Shown: positions 25,175 to 33,930, counted from the first letter of the stretch. The stretch is 34,314 nt of DNA from JBLHHI01 sp047614125 (GCA_047614125.1 JBLHHI010000020.1:1-34314); one strand, 5' to 3'. Program-made: numbers and translations. Notes: generated from the sequence alone by a model not told the origin.

Positions 25175-26332
25175 ATGCCTTTTTACTATCGATTGGGTGA
25201 GATACCCAAAAAACGTCATACACAGTTTAGAAAACCGAATGGTAAACTGTACTCGGAAGAGTTGATAAGCACAGAAGGATTCTCCAACATCCTATCGCTG
25301 GTATACCATTGCCATCCACCTACCTTAGTGAAAGAAATTGGGGATCCGGTTGACAAACGGCCGAAATACAAGATCGAAAACAACTTGCGTCATCGAAGCT
25401 TTTTAACCTTCAATTCTCCGGTAGTGGATAACTACATTGATAGTAGGGTGATATTAATGGGCAATAAGGATCTGAATTTGATCAGCGCCGCCCCTAAAAA
25501 AAGCATGACGGATTCGTACTTTAAGAATTCGGATGCCGACGAAGTAATTTTTGTGCACGAAGGAAGCGGAACGCTAAAAACGATTTATGGAGAAATTTCG
25601 TTTGGATATGGAGATTATCTGGTTATTCCAAGAGGAATCATTTATCAACTTCATTTCAATTCTGAAGACAATCGACTCTTTATAACCGAAAGCTTTTCGC
25701 CCATCCATGCACCGAAACGATATTTAAATAAGTTTGGACAATTTTTAGAGCACAGCCCGTATTGTGAGCGTGATATGCGACTTCCAACAAATTTGCAAAC
25801 CCACGATGAAGAGGGTGATTTTAAGGTAGTTATTCAAAAATCGGGATATCACTTTCCCTATACCTTCGCAACACATCCATTCGATGCCATTGGTTGGGAT
25901 GGATGCGTATATCCATATGCGTTTAACATTGGCGACTTCGAACCCATTACCGGAAGAATTCACCAGCCGCCTCCAGTGCATCAAACCTTTGAAGGGCACA
26001 ACTTTGTGATTTGCTCCTTTGTTCCTCGTTTATATGATTACCATCCGGATTCAATTCCGGCTCCGTACAACCACAGCAACGTCGACAGCGATGAACTTTT
26101 GTATTATGTAGATGGTGATTTTATGAGCCGCAAACATGTTGAACGCGGAATGATATCTCTGCACCCCAAAGGCATTCCTCATGGTCCACATCCTGGAACG
26201 GTAGAAAAAAGCATTGGTCAAAAAGAGACCAAAGAATTGGCTGTTATGATCGATCCTTTTTATCCACTGAATATTACCGAAGAGGCCATGGCAATAGAAG
26301 ATCCGGGGTATTGGAAGAGCTGGGTGGAATGA
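25175..26332 (+). CDS. hmgA: Homogentisate 1,2-dioxygenase
   Basis: A 385-residue cupin-fold iron enzyme that opens the ring of homogentisate to maleylacetoacetate in tyrosine and phenylalanine degradation. The C-terminal half carries the iron site: His300 in PYNHSN, Glu307 in SDELLYY, and the SLHPKGIPHGPHPG segment, whose His330 and His336 match the two histidines of the human enzyme (the second is a ligand). The N-terminal part has the cupin-like DADEVIFVHEGSGTLKT with GDYLVIPRGIIYQL. It is shorter than the human protein (about 445) but typical of the bacterial form. No other gene of the pathway is adjacent. The end product acetoacetate is the substrate of ScoAB in this window. Confidence 0.9.
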   Translation: MPFYYRLGEIPKKRHTQFRKPNGKLYSEELISTEGFSNILSLVYHCHPPTLVKEIGDPVDKRPKYKIENNLRHRSFLTFNSPVVDNYIDSRVILMGNKDLNLISAAPKKSMTDSYFKNSDADEVIFVHEGSGTLKTIYGEISFGYGDYLVIPRGIIYQLHFNSEDNRLFITESFSPIHAPKRYLNKFGQFLEHSPYCERDMRLPTNLQTHDEEGDFKVVIQKSGYHFPYTFATHPFDAIGWDGCVYPYAFNIGDFEPITGRIHQPPPVHQTFEGHNFVICSFVPRLYDYHPDSIPAPYNHSNVDSDELLYYVDGDFMSRKHVERGMISLHPKGIPHGPHPGTVEKSIGQKETKELAVMIDPFYPLNITEEAMAIEDPGYWKSWVE

Positions 26333-26427
26333 TGGTTAATGAATTAATTACATTTATTGATTCAACTTTTAACTAATTAATGTTGCCAAGATTTAAGCCG
26401 CGGGATTTTATTAAAAGTACATTGGAA

Positions 26428-26446
26428 GTGTTTTGAATGAAAACAC
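26428..26446. terminator. Weak hairpin in the hmgA/lipoprotein convergent gap
   Basis: GTGTTTT and AAAACAC form a perfect 7-bp stem around GAATG, between two convergent genes. AT-rich, with no clean T run on either strand, so a terminator role is only possible. The remaining 150 bp of this gap holds nothing recognised. Confidence 0.3.
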
Positions 26447-26501
26447 ACGACCAGTTTGACTTAAATAGCTACGTTTTGAACATACTTTAACCGTCAATCT
26501 T

Positions 26502-26924
26502 TTATCGCTTGAGTGTTACAACATTATTGAAATACGGATCTTCGGTTCGTTCCTTAAAGGTTAACACGAATTGGGATGACGTAATGGAGGTGATTTCATA
26601 AGCCTCTCCGTCAAAATCGATCAGGCCATCGTTAATTACTGCGTATGCCGAAGTATCGTAATCGCCTAATACATAAGCATATACTCGATTATCCGACCGA
26701 AAGTCGAATGTTCCTGCATTTCCTATAAGAATGGTGTCAATGTAATCGAGCGTCGTTGATTTGCCCACGTAGTTGTAGTCAATTACGCTGTGAATATTCC
26801 AGATGTTTTGTACTAATTCGACCGTAGTAGGTTTTGTCACGTCAACTTTGTCATCATCATCTTTACACGATGGAATAGCAATCAGCAATAATAAGGTTAG
26901 AGGTAGTATGTTTTTAAGTTTCAT
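26502..26924 (-). CDS. Small lipoprotein, lipocalin-like
   Basis: A 140-residue protein with a clear lipoprotein signal: hydrophobic LPLTLLLLIAIPSC, acylated Cys20, then an acidic stretch KDDDDK, which in Bacteroidota is typical of surface-exposed or outer-membrane lipoproteins. The mature part is short and beta-rich (ELVQNIWNIHSV, AGTFDFRSDNRVYAYVLG, YEITSITSSQFVLTFKER), in the style of lipocalin-like and DUF4923-like small lipoproteins with a 'W-x-l/h' first strand. No function is known. It lies 52 bp downstream of the dioxygenase gene on the same strand as a probable separate unit. Confidence 0.6.
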   Translation of the reverse strand: MKLKNILPLTLLLLIAIPSCKDDDDKVDVTKPTTVELVQNIWNIHSVIDYNYVGKSTTLDYIDTILIGNAGTFDFRSDNRVYAYVLGDYDTSAYAVINDGLIDFDGEAYEITSITSSQFVLTFKERTEDPYFNNVVTLKR

Positions 26925-26976
26925 AATGGCGGAAAATTATATAAAAGAAAGGACAATTTACATGTTAAAAAAATGA

Positions 26977-27861
26977 TCAGCCAATTTGAACTGAAGTCAT
27001 GCTTATGGAGCCTGCCATCAACTTATCGTTGAACAAGGATAGGTTTTCTTTTTCTCCTTTTAGACCCAAAGCGTAAATTAAGGGCAAGAAATGATCGGGG
27101 GTTGGAATAGCTAATTGAAAGGCCTTGCTCTGTTTTTTATAATTGATTAAACCGTTGAAATTCCCTTCTTTCAAAAGTGTGTTAATATTTGTTTTCGCTT
27201 CAATTGCCCAGTCGTAGCCATAATCTTCTTTATCCAAGTTTTGCCAATCAACAAGGCCCGAATTATGGATGATGTTGCCGCTGCCAATGATGAGAACTCC
27301 TTTGGTTCGGAGTTCAAATAATTGTTTTGCTAGATCAAAGTGATAACGAGCATCTTTCGTGTGGTCAATGCTCAATTGAATAACCGGGATGTTTGCTTCG
27401 GGATACATGTGCTTCAGTATGGTCCATGTACCGTGGTCGAGGCCCCAGTCATGATTCAGTTCAACCGGAGTTGGTAGTAAAATATTTTGAGTTTGTGCGG
27501 CCAGTTCGGGATTGCCCTTGGCTGGATACTCAACCTCATAGAGTTTTTCCGGGAAACCACCGAAGTCGTGGATGGTCTTTGGCATTTCCATGGCGGTCAC
27601 CTTGCTTCCGTTCGTATACCAATGCGCAGATATGCATAGAATTGCTTTAGGCGTTGGAAGGCTTTTCGCGATGCTTGCAAAACCTCTTGTAAACGCATTG
27701 TCCTGGATTCCGTTCAACGGACTCCCATGGCCGGTGAAAACCACAGGCATTTTTTCCGATGTTGGCAAAGCATCCGATATTTTTTTCAAACTACTTAGTG
27801 GACTGCCATACATGGCGAGGGAGCTTATTCCGAGGGTTTTAATAAAAGTAAAACGATTCAA
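26977..27861 (-). CDS. ygiD: 4,5-DOPA-extradiol-dioxygenase-like protein (LigB fold)
   Basis: A 294-residue zinc or iron extradiol dioxygenase of the DODA/YgiD family, which cleaves catechol rings such as DOPA next to a hydroxyl. Conserved metal and acid residues sit in FTGHGSPLNGI, ISAHWYTNG, then IHDFGGFPEKLYEVEYPAKG and GLDHGTWTILKHMYP, and TPDHFLPL. Relative to YgiD it has about 37 extra N-terminal residues (NRFTFIKTLGISSLAMYGSP), resembling an export leader but without twin arginines. The frame opens with TTG at 27861, with no upstream ATG; an ATG at residue 38 would give the cytoplasmic YgiD-like form. The true substrate is unknown. A TATCTTCG element lies just upstream. Confidence 0.82.
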   Translation of the reverse strand: MNRFTFIKTLGISSLAMYGSPLSSLKKISDALPTSEKMPVVFTGHGSPLNGIQDNAFTRGFASIAKSLPTPKAILCISAHWYTNGSKVTAMEMPKTIHDFGGFPEKLYEVEYPAKGNPELAAQTQNILLPTPVELNHDWGLDHGTWTILKHMYPEANIPVIQLSIDHTKDARYHFDLAKQLFELRTKGVLIIGSGNIIHNSGLVDWQNLDKEDYGYDWAIEAKTNINTLLKEGNFNGLINYKKQSKAFQLAIPTPDHFLPLIYALGLKGEKENLSLFNDKLMAGSISMTSVQIG

Positions 27862-27884
27862 TGCGACCTTATTTATGTCGATAT

Positions 27885-27892
27885 CGAAGATA
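27885..27892 (-). promoter_or_regulatory. -7-like promoter element for the DODA gene
   Basis: TATCTTCG on the minus strand, the same variant seen upstream of folB, lies 24 bp before the TTG start. This supports transcription starting ahead of the longer, leader-bearing form of the protein. Confidence 0.4.
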
Positions 27893-27963
27893 GTGAAATA
27901 GTGTTAACATCCTTAAAATCAGCAATTCCTTCGTTGCCATAACGATTGTTCCCACTCTCTTCG

Positions 27964-28112
27964 AGCAGGTGTTGAGTCAGAACAATCTTTGATCTTGTTT
28001 GATTTACACCTGCTTCTTGTACTATTTAAATTGTGCAATTCAAAGGTGTCAAACCTCCGCTAAGCTAAGGTTTGCAAGGAACACCAATGCTAGGGGTTGG
28101 GGTTTCCACAAA
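27964..28112. repeat. 149-bp structured intergenic repeat, copy 1
   Basis: It contains three inverted-repeat units. Unit A: AGCAGGTGT and ACACCTGCT at the ends of a 53-bp element. Unit B: nested GGTGT/ACACC and CAAACCT/AGGTTTG. Unit C begins with GCTAGGGGTTGGGG and can pair with CCCAACTCCCC, which follows at about 28127-28136. It is 148/149 identical to copy 2, 175 bp away. No open frame of note. Together with copies 2 and 3 it fills the 540-bp gap between the DODA gene and tolC. Confidence 0.9.
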
Positions 28113-28138
28113 CAATCAGTTTTTCCCAACTCCCCTTA

Positions 28139-28287
28139 AGCAGGTGTTGAGTCAGAACAATCTTTGATCTTGTTTGATTTACACCTGCTTCTTGTACTAT
28201 TTAAATTGTGCAATTCAAAGGTGTCAAACCTCCGCTAAGCTAAGGTTTGCAAGGAACACCATTGCTAGGGGTTGGGGTTTCCACAAA
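28139..28287. repeat. 149-bp structured intergenic repeat, copy 2
   Basis: Identical to copy 1 except for one A/T change (28087 versus 28262). Here unit A has longer arms, AAGCAGGTGT and ACACCTGCTT. The sequence after 28287 differs from that after copy 1, yet can still pair with the G-rich GCTAGGGGTTGGGG through CCCAAATCCCATAAGC, so the third stem seems kept while its sequence changed. Confidence 0.9.
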
Positions 28288-28332
28288 AAGGAATTCCCAA
28301 ATCCCATAAGCAGTTCTTGCCGTTTCCCCTTA

Positions 28333-28385
28333 AGCAGGTGTTGAGTCAGAACAATCATTGAGCGTGTTTGATTTACACCTGCTTC
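28333..28385. repeat. Unit A only of the structured repeat, copy 3
   Basis: A 53-bp copy of the first hairpin unit, with intact AAGCAGGTGT/ACACCTGCTT arms and three changes confined to the loop region. It ends 16 bp from the tolC stop codon, so in the minus-strand transcript it forms the first hairpin after the RND operon and could act in 3'-end formation or stability. Confidence 0.85.
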
Positions 28386-28401
28386 GAAATTAGAAAAATG
28401 C

Positions 28402-29721
28402 TTACAAATTATTTCCCAAAGCCACGTGCAAGCGATACTGTGCCTTGTTGTAGTCGGCTACTGCTTCTAGATAGTCCAGCTTGGCTTGCAGATAGATTTC
28501 TTGCGTTTGAACCACTTCCATGGGTCGAATGGTTCCCATTTTTTGTCGGGCAAAACTTTGATCTAAGGCCTTTCTTGCCAACAAATGTGCTTCCGAAGCC
28601 AGTTCCGCTTGGTTTTTAGCTAAGCCGATTAAGGATCGTTGTGTGCGAATTTCTTCGGCGTTTTCAGCCACCACCTTTTTTAGCTCATTGTTTTGGATGG
28701 AAATTTGTGCGTTGTAGGTTTCGAGCTTTCCGTGCTTAAGAATCCTTCCCATTGGAAGTTCCCAAACCAAGGTTGCATTTATCTCAGTAGTTGGATTAAT
28801 GGAAGTAAACACATCGCCAAAGTACGAAGTGTACCCACCCACTCGAAGCTTAGGAACAAAGAGTTCACTCTTATATAATTCCCGCTCATTCTTTAACGAA
28901 ACAAGAGCGTAAGAGGCACTTCGAATTTGTGGTATATCCGGCCAAGTATCGAACGTTAAGGGTGGGCCAGAACGCACAATTTCTGGGTCCACCAAGTTTA
29001 ATGGGAGCAAGGTGGAATCGGTTAAAACCAAGGTTGATTCAAGATCGTAGCCCAAGTACTTTTTTAAGGTTCCTGCCTTTGTGATATATGCTTTTTGAGC
29101 ATCTAACATTTTGATATTTAGATGCATACGATTGCTTTGTGCCAACAACAAATCTGATTCGTGTAAAATTCCTGCCTCAAATTGAATCTTTAATTGATCC
29201 ACCACACTTTGAGCTTCGTTTAATAATTCGGCGTACGCAGTGCTTTGCATCCGTGTAGCAAGCAGATCATAGTATGCTGCAATGCATTCCAACAATATCT
29301 CGTTGCGTTTAATGGTCTGATTTTCTTCCAAGCTCAAGGAAGCATACTTGGCATGAGTGGTCGTCATTTTCCCGGCGGTGAAATCCCAAGTGGCATTAAA
29401 GCCGGCACCACCCCAAAAGCTTTGTCGATTTACGTTGGTGAATATGCGACCATCGCCGTTGAGCGTATTTCCCCACAGTTGATGCAGCGTAGTTCCTACA
29501 TAGATGTTGGGCAACCACCACTGACTGGCGTACTCTAATTCGGCAACTGAGAGCGCATATCGCAAACGATGTTCGACTATGGTTAAATTACTTGCCCCGG
29601 CATCTTGTAAAATTACCTCTATGTTGATGGGTTTCGAAACTTGAGCGCTCAATTGTTTGGAAAGAAAACATCCAACAAAAAATAAGCAACAAGCAACTTG
29701 AATTCTATGACCGTTCTTCAT
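28402..29721 (-). CDS. TolC-family outer membrane efflux protein
   Basis: About 439 residues. A signal peptide (QVACCLFFVGCFLSKQLSAQ) is followed by two repeated coiled-coil/beta-barrel halves typical of outer-membrane factors: ECIAAYYDLLATRMQ and AQSVVDQLKIQFEAGILHESDLLLAQSNRMHLN in the first half, IRTQRSLIGLAKNQAELASEAHLLARKALDQSFARQKMGTIRPMEVVQTQEIYLQAKLDYLEAVADYNKAQYRLH in the second (quoted here in parts of the repeat pattern). It forms the exit channel for the RND pump encoded just upstream. The frame opens 9 codons earlier inside the adaptor gene; the ATG at 29721, 4 bp after the adaptor stop, starts the signal peptide and is preferred. Last gene of the operon. Confidence 0.88.
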   Translation of the reverse strand: MKNGHRIQVACCLFFVGCFLSKQLSAQVSKPINIEVILQDAGASNLTIVEHRLRYALSVAELEYASQWWLPNIYVGTTLHQLWGNTLNGDGRIFTNVNRQSFWGGAGFNATWDFTAGKMTTTHAKYASLSLEENQTIKRNEILLECIAAYYDLLATRMQSTAYAELLNEAQSVVDQLKIQFEAGILHESDLLLAQSNRMHLNIKMLDAQKAYITKAGTLKKYLGYDLESTLVLTDSTLLPLNLVDPEIVRSGPPLTFDTWPDIPQIRSASYALVSLKNERELYKSELFVPKLRVGGYTSYFGDVFTSINPTTEINATLVWELPMGRILKHGKLETYNAQISIQNNELKKVVAENAEEIRTQRSLIGLAKNQAELASEAHLLARKALDQSFARQKMGTIRPMEVVQTQEIYLQAKLDYLEAVADYNKAQYRLHVALGNNL

Positions 29722-29725
29722 TGTG

Positions 29726-30811
29726 CTATTTCTTAAGAAGTGGTTCAACCATATCTCCGGGTTTAACTAGGTTTTTGCCTTGAACAATCACCTGATCATT
29801 GGGTTTTAAATCCGAATGTGTGACTTCAAAGTTTATGTTGTCGGATTGACCGCTTTGTACCTCTAGCTTAACAACTTCGTTATTGCGCACGGCATACACC
29901 GAAACTTTTGTTTTGTCTATCAATTGGGCCGTTTTTGGAAGCGATAAAACCTCGCCTTTTTCAGGCCGTTTCAGTTCTACCTTAGCGTACATTCCAGGAA
30001 CGATTTTTCTCGAATCATTGTTTACATCGATTTCAATTTGCATGGTTTTTGAGTTGGGATCGAGTGCCCCCGAAGTGCGGCTTACAACGGCTAAAATGGG
30101 TTCTCCACCAAGATCTGGAAAGTGAACCATTGCCTTTGTATTCTTTGAAACGCTGGCAATGTCTGATTCGGGTAAGGGTACTGCAATGCGCATGGGATTT
30201 ATGTCTTGAACCTCAAACAAGGCCTGCGGGTTGTTTTGGGATATACCACTTTGCACGAGCGCTCCTTTATCTACCATTCGTTTGGTTACAACGCCTTTAA
30301 AAGGAGCCCGTATTTGTAAAAATCCAATTCGGTTTTCGATGGCTTCAAGGTTGGCCTTGGCCCTTAAATATTCGCCTCTTGCCTCATCCAACAATTGAAC
30401 CGTAGTTAAGGCTGGAGTTTTTTCATAAATTGAATTTATTCGATTGTAAATCAGTTCCTTACTTTCAAATTGAGCCTTTTTTTCATCGTACGATGTTCGA
30501 AGTTCTGGATTGCTCAAAACCGCCAAAACATCTCCACTTCGAACCAGGTCGCCGATGTCTTTGTTAAGCCTTGTAACATATCCACCTTCCATGGCATAAA
30601 TAGTGGTTTGTTGATTGGCCATGGCATTGCCGGTAACCACAATCTCCGAATTATATTCAAACATGAAGGGTTGTACAACTTCTACCTTTTGAAGTTCCGA
30701 GTTATTTGCTTCGTTATCATCCGTTGTTTGATCCGCATCATTGCATGCCAAGGCAAGGCAACTGACGATGCAGGCGTATGAAAAGTATTTTGTGGTGCGT
30801 ATGTATGTCAT
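29726..30811 (-). CDS. RND efflux periplasmic adaptor (membrane fusion lipoprotein)
   Basis: A 361-residue lipoprotein (lipobox LALAC, Cys23) linking the inner-membrane pump to the TolC channel. The order is a lipoyl-like half (TIYAMEGGYVTRLNKDIGD then VRSGDVLAVL), an alpha hairpin (about 105-155), a second lipoyl half (LQIRAPFKGVVTKRMVDKGA), a beta-barrel (RIAVPLPESDIASV) and a membrane-proximal domain ending in LKPNDQVIVQGKNLVKPGD. It starts with an ATGA overlap on the permease stop and ends 4 bp before tolC, so the three are one translational unit. Confidence 0.92.
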   Translation of the reverse strand: MTYIRTTKYFSYACIVSCLALACNDADQTTDDNEANNSELQKVEVVQPFMFEYNSEIVVTGNAMANQQTTIYAMEGGYVTRLNKDIGDLVRSGDVLAVLSNPELRTSYDEKKAQFESKELIYNRINSIYEKTPALTTVQLLDEARGEYLRAKANLEAIENRIGFLQIRAPFKGVVTKRMVDKGALVQSGISQNNPQALFEVQDINPMRIAVPLPESDIASVSKNTKAMVHFPDLGGEPILAVVSRTSGALDPNSKTMQIEIDVNNDSRKIVPGMYAKVELKRPEKGEVLSLPKTAQLIDKTKVSVYAVRNNEVVKLEVQSGQSDNINFEVTHSDLKPNDQVIVQGKNLVKPGDMVEPLLKK

Positions 30812-33800
30812 TGATTCGTTGTAATTGGTGTGGATGATTTGCTAATCATCGAATAAAGAATAGGAATGATGTATAGAGTGAGCATGGTTGCCATAAAGGT
30901 TCCTCCGATAACGGCAATGGCCAAAGGCACATTTGCCTCGGTACCTGCTCCGGTGGCAATGGCGGTTGGCAATAAGCCAAAGATGGTAGTTCCTGCCGTC
31001 ATCAACACAGGTCTAAAACGATCGCCCGATCCACGAATGATGGCTTCGTTTTTTTGTACGCCTTCTTTCGATAAGCGATTGATTCGATCAATGAGAATAT
31101 TGCCATACGATACGGCAATTCCAACCATCATGATAATGCCCATCAAAGATTGTATGTTCAAATTTGTATTTGTAAACCACATCAGAAAGGCAACACCGAT
31201 GATGCCCAGTGGGAAGGCTAAGATGATGATTAATGGTTGACGGAACGAGCGAAACAACGGCATGATGATGAGAAAAGCCAAGATTACGGCTAAGCCCAAG
31301 CCCAAACTCAAATCGCCAAACGACGACTTCATAGTTGAAATTTCACCACTTAAATTTACGGTATACCCTTTCGGAAGCTTCATGGCATCTACCCTACGCT
31401 GTATTTCATCCGATACGTGGCCCAAGTCTTCGCCTTCTACATTTGCGTATACATTGAAGGTTCGTTGCAGGTTTACATGATTTATTTCGACGGGGTTGGT
31501 GGATTCAGTGATTTTTGAAAAATTCCGAAACGGAACCGGCAGATCGCTGTTTTGACTCTGAACCACCACATTTTTGAGAATGTTTTCATCGTTGATTAAT
31601 GCTTCTGGGTAGGTTACACCAACGTAGTAGTGATTGCCATTGCGCTCATCAATCCAAAAAGCTTTATCGAAGGTGGCGGATGAGTTTAGCGCAGAAACCA
31701 TGTTTTTAATCGCTTCCACGGGTTTAACACCAAGCTCTGCGGCCTTTATCCGATCGATGTCAATGTCTTTGGTAGGTTGATCGATGCGTTGTAAAACTCG
31801 TACATCTTTGGTAGATGCTATGGAAGCAATGGTGTCTTTAATTCGATTGGAAATGTCGCGTAAGGTTTCCAAATTATTTCCAACCACTTCCACATCAATG
31901 GGTACCGGTTTTCCTTCATTTAAGGCGGCTGTAATTAATCCACCGGTATTAAATGTTATTTCAACACCTGGATATGTTGTGGTAAGTTTTTGGCGAAGTT
32001 GTTTAGCGTAATCAAATACACTTATATCATGATCTTCGATCAATTGTACTCCAATAAAGGCATCTTGCGTACCGGAATTTGGCGTATAGGCCGCTGGTAG
32101 ATCGTAGAAAACACCAATGTTCGAAATCAATTGTTCCAAATCATCACCAATCTCGGAGCGCAGAATGTTCTCAATTCCTTCGATGGTTGCCTCCGTGGTT
32201 TTTAAAGGCGTTCCGGATTCCATTCGAACTTGAATTTCCATTTGCCCAACATCGGAACTCGGGAATAATTCGTAGCCAAGTTTCTGAGTAATTACAAAGA
32301 TGGATAGTACAAAGAGTATTAAAGAGCCGCCAAGAAAGTATCCTTTCAGTTGGAGGGCGCGCTGCAACGATCGTTCATAACGTATGCGCAATCGCTCAAT
32401 AAAGGCCGGAAATATGTTGAGTGGGTTTTTCTTTCTTTCTTTATTGTTGGACGGCAATTTATTGCGGAAGAGATATGCCGCTGCCAACGGAAGTAGGGTT
32501 AATGAAAAAATGTAAGAGCCCATCATCGCTCCGGCCACCGTAACCGCCAAGGGTGTAAACAAAAACTTGACCATGCCGGTTAAAAACAATACGGGGAAGA
32601 ATACAACGATGATTACCAAGGTTGATGCCAGCACAGGAGTTGCCACCTCCAAAGCGGCATCCAACGACGCTTTCCAAGCACTTTTATTCATCTTTAAATG
32701 CCGATCGATGTTTTCTAAAACCACAATCGAATTGTCGACCAATAGACCTAAAACTAGGGCAATTCCACCCAAGGTAATGCTGTTAATGGCCTGACCCGTA
32801 ACTGATAGTACCAGTAAGGCAAAGAGGATGGACATGGGTAAACTAATGGAGACGATTAAGGCAGATCGGAAGTTTCCAAGAAATAAAATCAATACGAGCA
32901 CAACGAGAATCAATCCACCCAACCCAGCGTTTATCAAACCGGAAATGGAATTTCGCACGTATGAACTTTGGTCAAATATTACGTTCAATTGAACATCGTC
33001 GGGCATTCGTTCTTTTAAGCCTGGAATGGCTTTTTTAACGGCTTCTACCGATTCGATGGTATTGGCGCCCGCCCGTTTAAAAATGGGCAGGTACACTTGT
33101 TCTTTTCCGTCCACCCGAGCAATGTTGGTTTGAATTACGCTGGCATCAGAAGCGTAGCCTATGTCTTTGATGTATACTGGATTTCCGTTTCTATATGCCA
33201 CCACAATGTCGTTAAAATCATCCACCTTAATGATCATTCCCTTGGCATCAATGCCGTAGTTGATTTCTCCAATTTCGGCAATACCTGAAGGAATCATGGT
33301 GGTATTGTCTTGAACGGCTTGGTTAACCTCTGTTTGTGACAAGCCAACGGCTTCTAATTTGATTGGATCCACATAGATGTGAATTCTTCTTTTGGATCCA
33401 CCATAAGCTGCTGGAGCTACGATGCCCTTTACACCGCTTAACATTTGTCGGAGATTGTAATACGCCAGATCGTAGAGCTCTTTACCGCTTTTTACCTTAC
33501 TACTTACCGTGAGCAACATGAGCGGCTTGCTGGCTGTTGGGTCGAAGGGTTGAACCATGGGTGGGAGGGTTCCCGGTGGTTGATAGTACATATCGCTCAT
33601 GGCGTAGGCGGAGGTGTTGGCCATGGCTTCGGCGGGGTCGATGTCTTCACCGTAAAAATTGGTTACAACACTCACGCCCATTATGCTTTTAGAAAGTTGC
33701 TTTTCGATGCCGGGAGATTGTCCGGTCCAGCGTTCCATTCTGCTGGTAATGTCTTTTTCCACTACTTCAGCTGGCATCCCTGGATAGAGGGTAAGGATTT

Positions 33801-33930
33801 GCATGGCCGATTTTTTGAACTGCGGCAGTATATCAACTGGCATTCGCGGAATCATAACGGCCGAAAGAACCATTACCACAACCACAAAAACAATTACGAG
33901 GTAGGGATTTTTAAAGGATAATTTAATCAT
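30808..33930 (-). CDS. RND-family efflux permease
   Basis: A 1040-residue inner-membrane pump driven by the proton gradient, with twelve membrane helices and two large periplasmic loops. It opens with SFKNPYLVIVFVVVVMVLS and MPVDILPQF. In helix 4 the motif LLVDNSIVVLEN keeps one acidic residue (Asp399), while the neighbour that is Asp in AcrB is Asn400. In helix 10 (VGIAVSYGNILI) Ser941 stands where AcrB has the proton-relay lysine. This points to the branch between drug-type and metal-type RND pumps; substrate is unknown. It is the first gene of a permease-adaptor-TolC operon, an order less common than adaptor-first. A promoter with TTG and TAGGTTCG lies upstream. Confidence 0.93.
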   Translation of the reverse strand: MIKLSFKNPYLVIVFVVVVMVLSAVMIPRMPVDILPQFKKSAMQILTLYPGMPAEVVEKDITSRMERWTGQSPGIEKQLSKSIMGVSVVTNFYGEDIDPAEAMANTSAYAMSDMYYQPPGTLPPMVQPFDPTASKPLMLLTVSSKVKSGKELYDLAYYNLRQMLSGVKGIVAPAAYGGSKRRIHIYVDPIKLEAVGLSQTEVNQAVQDNTTMIPSGIAEIGEINYGIDAKGMIIKVDDFNDIVVAYRNGNPVYIKDIGYASDASVIQTNIARVDGKEQVYLPIFKRAGANTIESVEAVKKAIPGLKERMPDDVQLNVIFDQSSYVRNSISGLINAGLGGLILVVLVLILFLGNFRSALIVSISLPMSILFALLVLSVTGQAINSITLGGIALVLGLLVDNSIVVLENIDRHLKMNKSAWKASLDAALEVATPVLASTLVIIVVFFPVLFLTGMVKFLFTPLAVTVAGAMMGSYIFSLTLLPLAAAYLFRNKLPSNNKERKKNPLNIFPAFIERLRIRYERSLQRALQLKGYFLGGSLILFVLSIFVITQKLGYELFPSSDVGQMEIQVRMESGTPLKTTEATIEGIENILRSEIGDDLEQLISNIGVFYDLPAAYTPNSGTQDAFIGVQLIEDHDISVFDYAKQLRQKLTTTYPGVEITFNTGGLITAALNEGKPVPIDVEVVGNNLETLRDISNRIKDTIASIASTKDVRVLQRIDQPTKDIDIDRIKAAELGVKPVEAIKNMVSALNSSATFDKAFWIDERNGNHYYVGVTYPEALINDENILKNVVVQSQNSDLPVPFRNFSKITESTNPVEINHVNLQRTFNVYANVEGEDLGHVSDEIQRRVDAMKLPKGYTVNLSGEISTMKSSFGDLSLGLGLAVILAFLIIMPLFRSFRQPLIIILAFPLGIIGVAFLMWFTNTNLNIQSLMGIIMMVGIAVSYGNILIDRINRLSKEGVQKNEAIIRGSGDRFRPVLMTAGTTIFGLLPTAIATGAGTEANVPLAIAVIGGTFMATMLTLYIIPILYSMISKSSTPITTNQ

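Noticed and set aside
27964..28385. CRISPR array
   Set aside because: Repeats are 53-149 bp with only two to three copies, unequal spacing and strong internal hairpins, and no cas genes are near.
27964..28385. Integron attC sites
   Set aside because: No integrase and no attC core sequence (RYYYAAC-type) at the arms; no gene cassettes lie between the copies.
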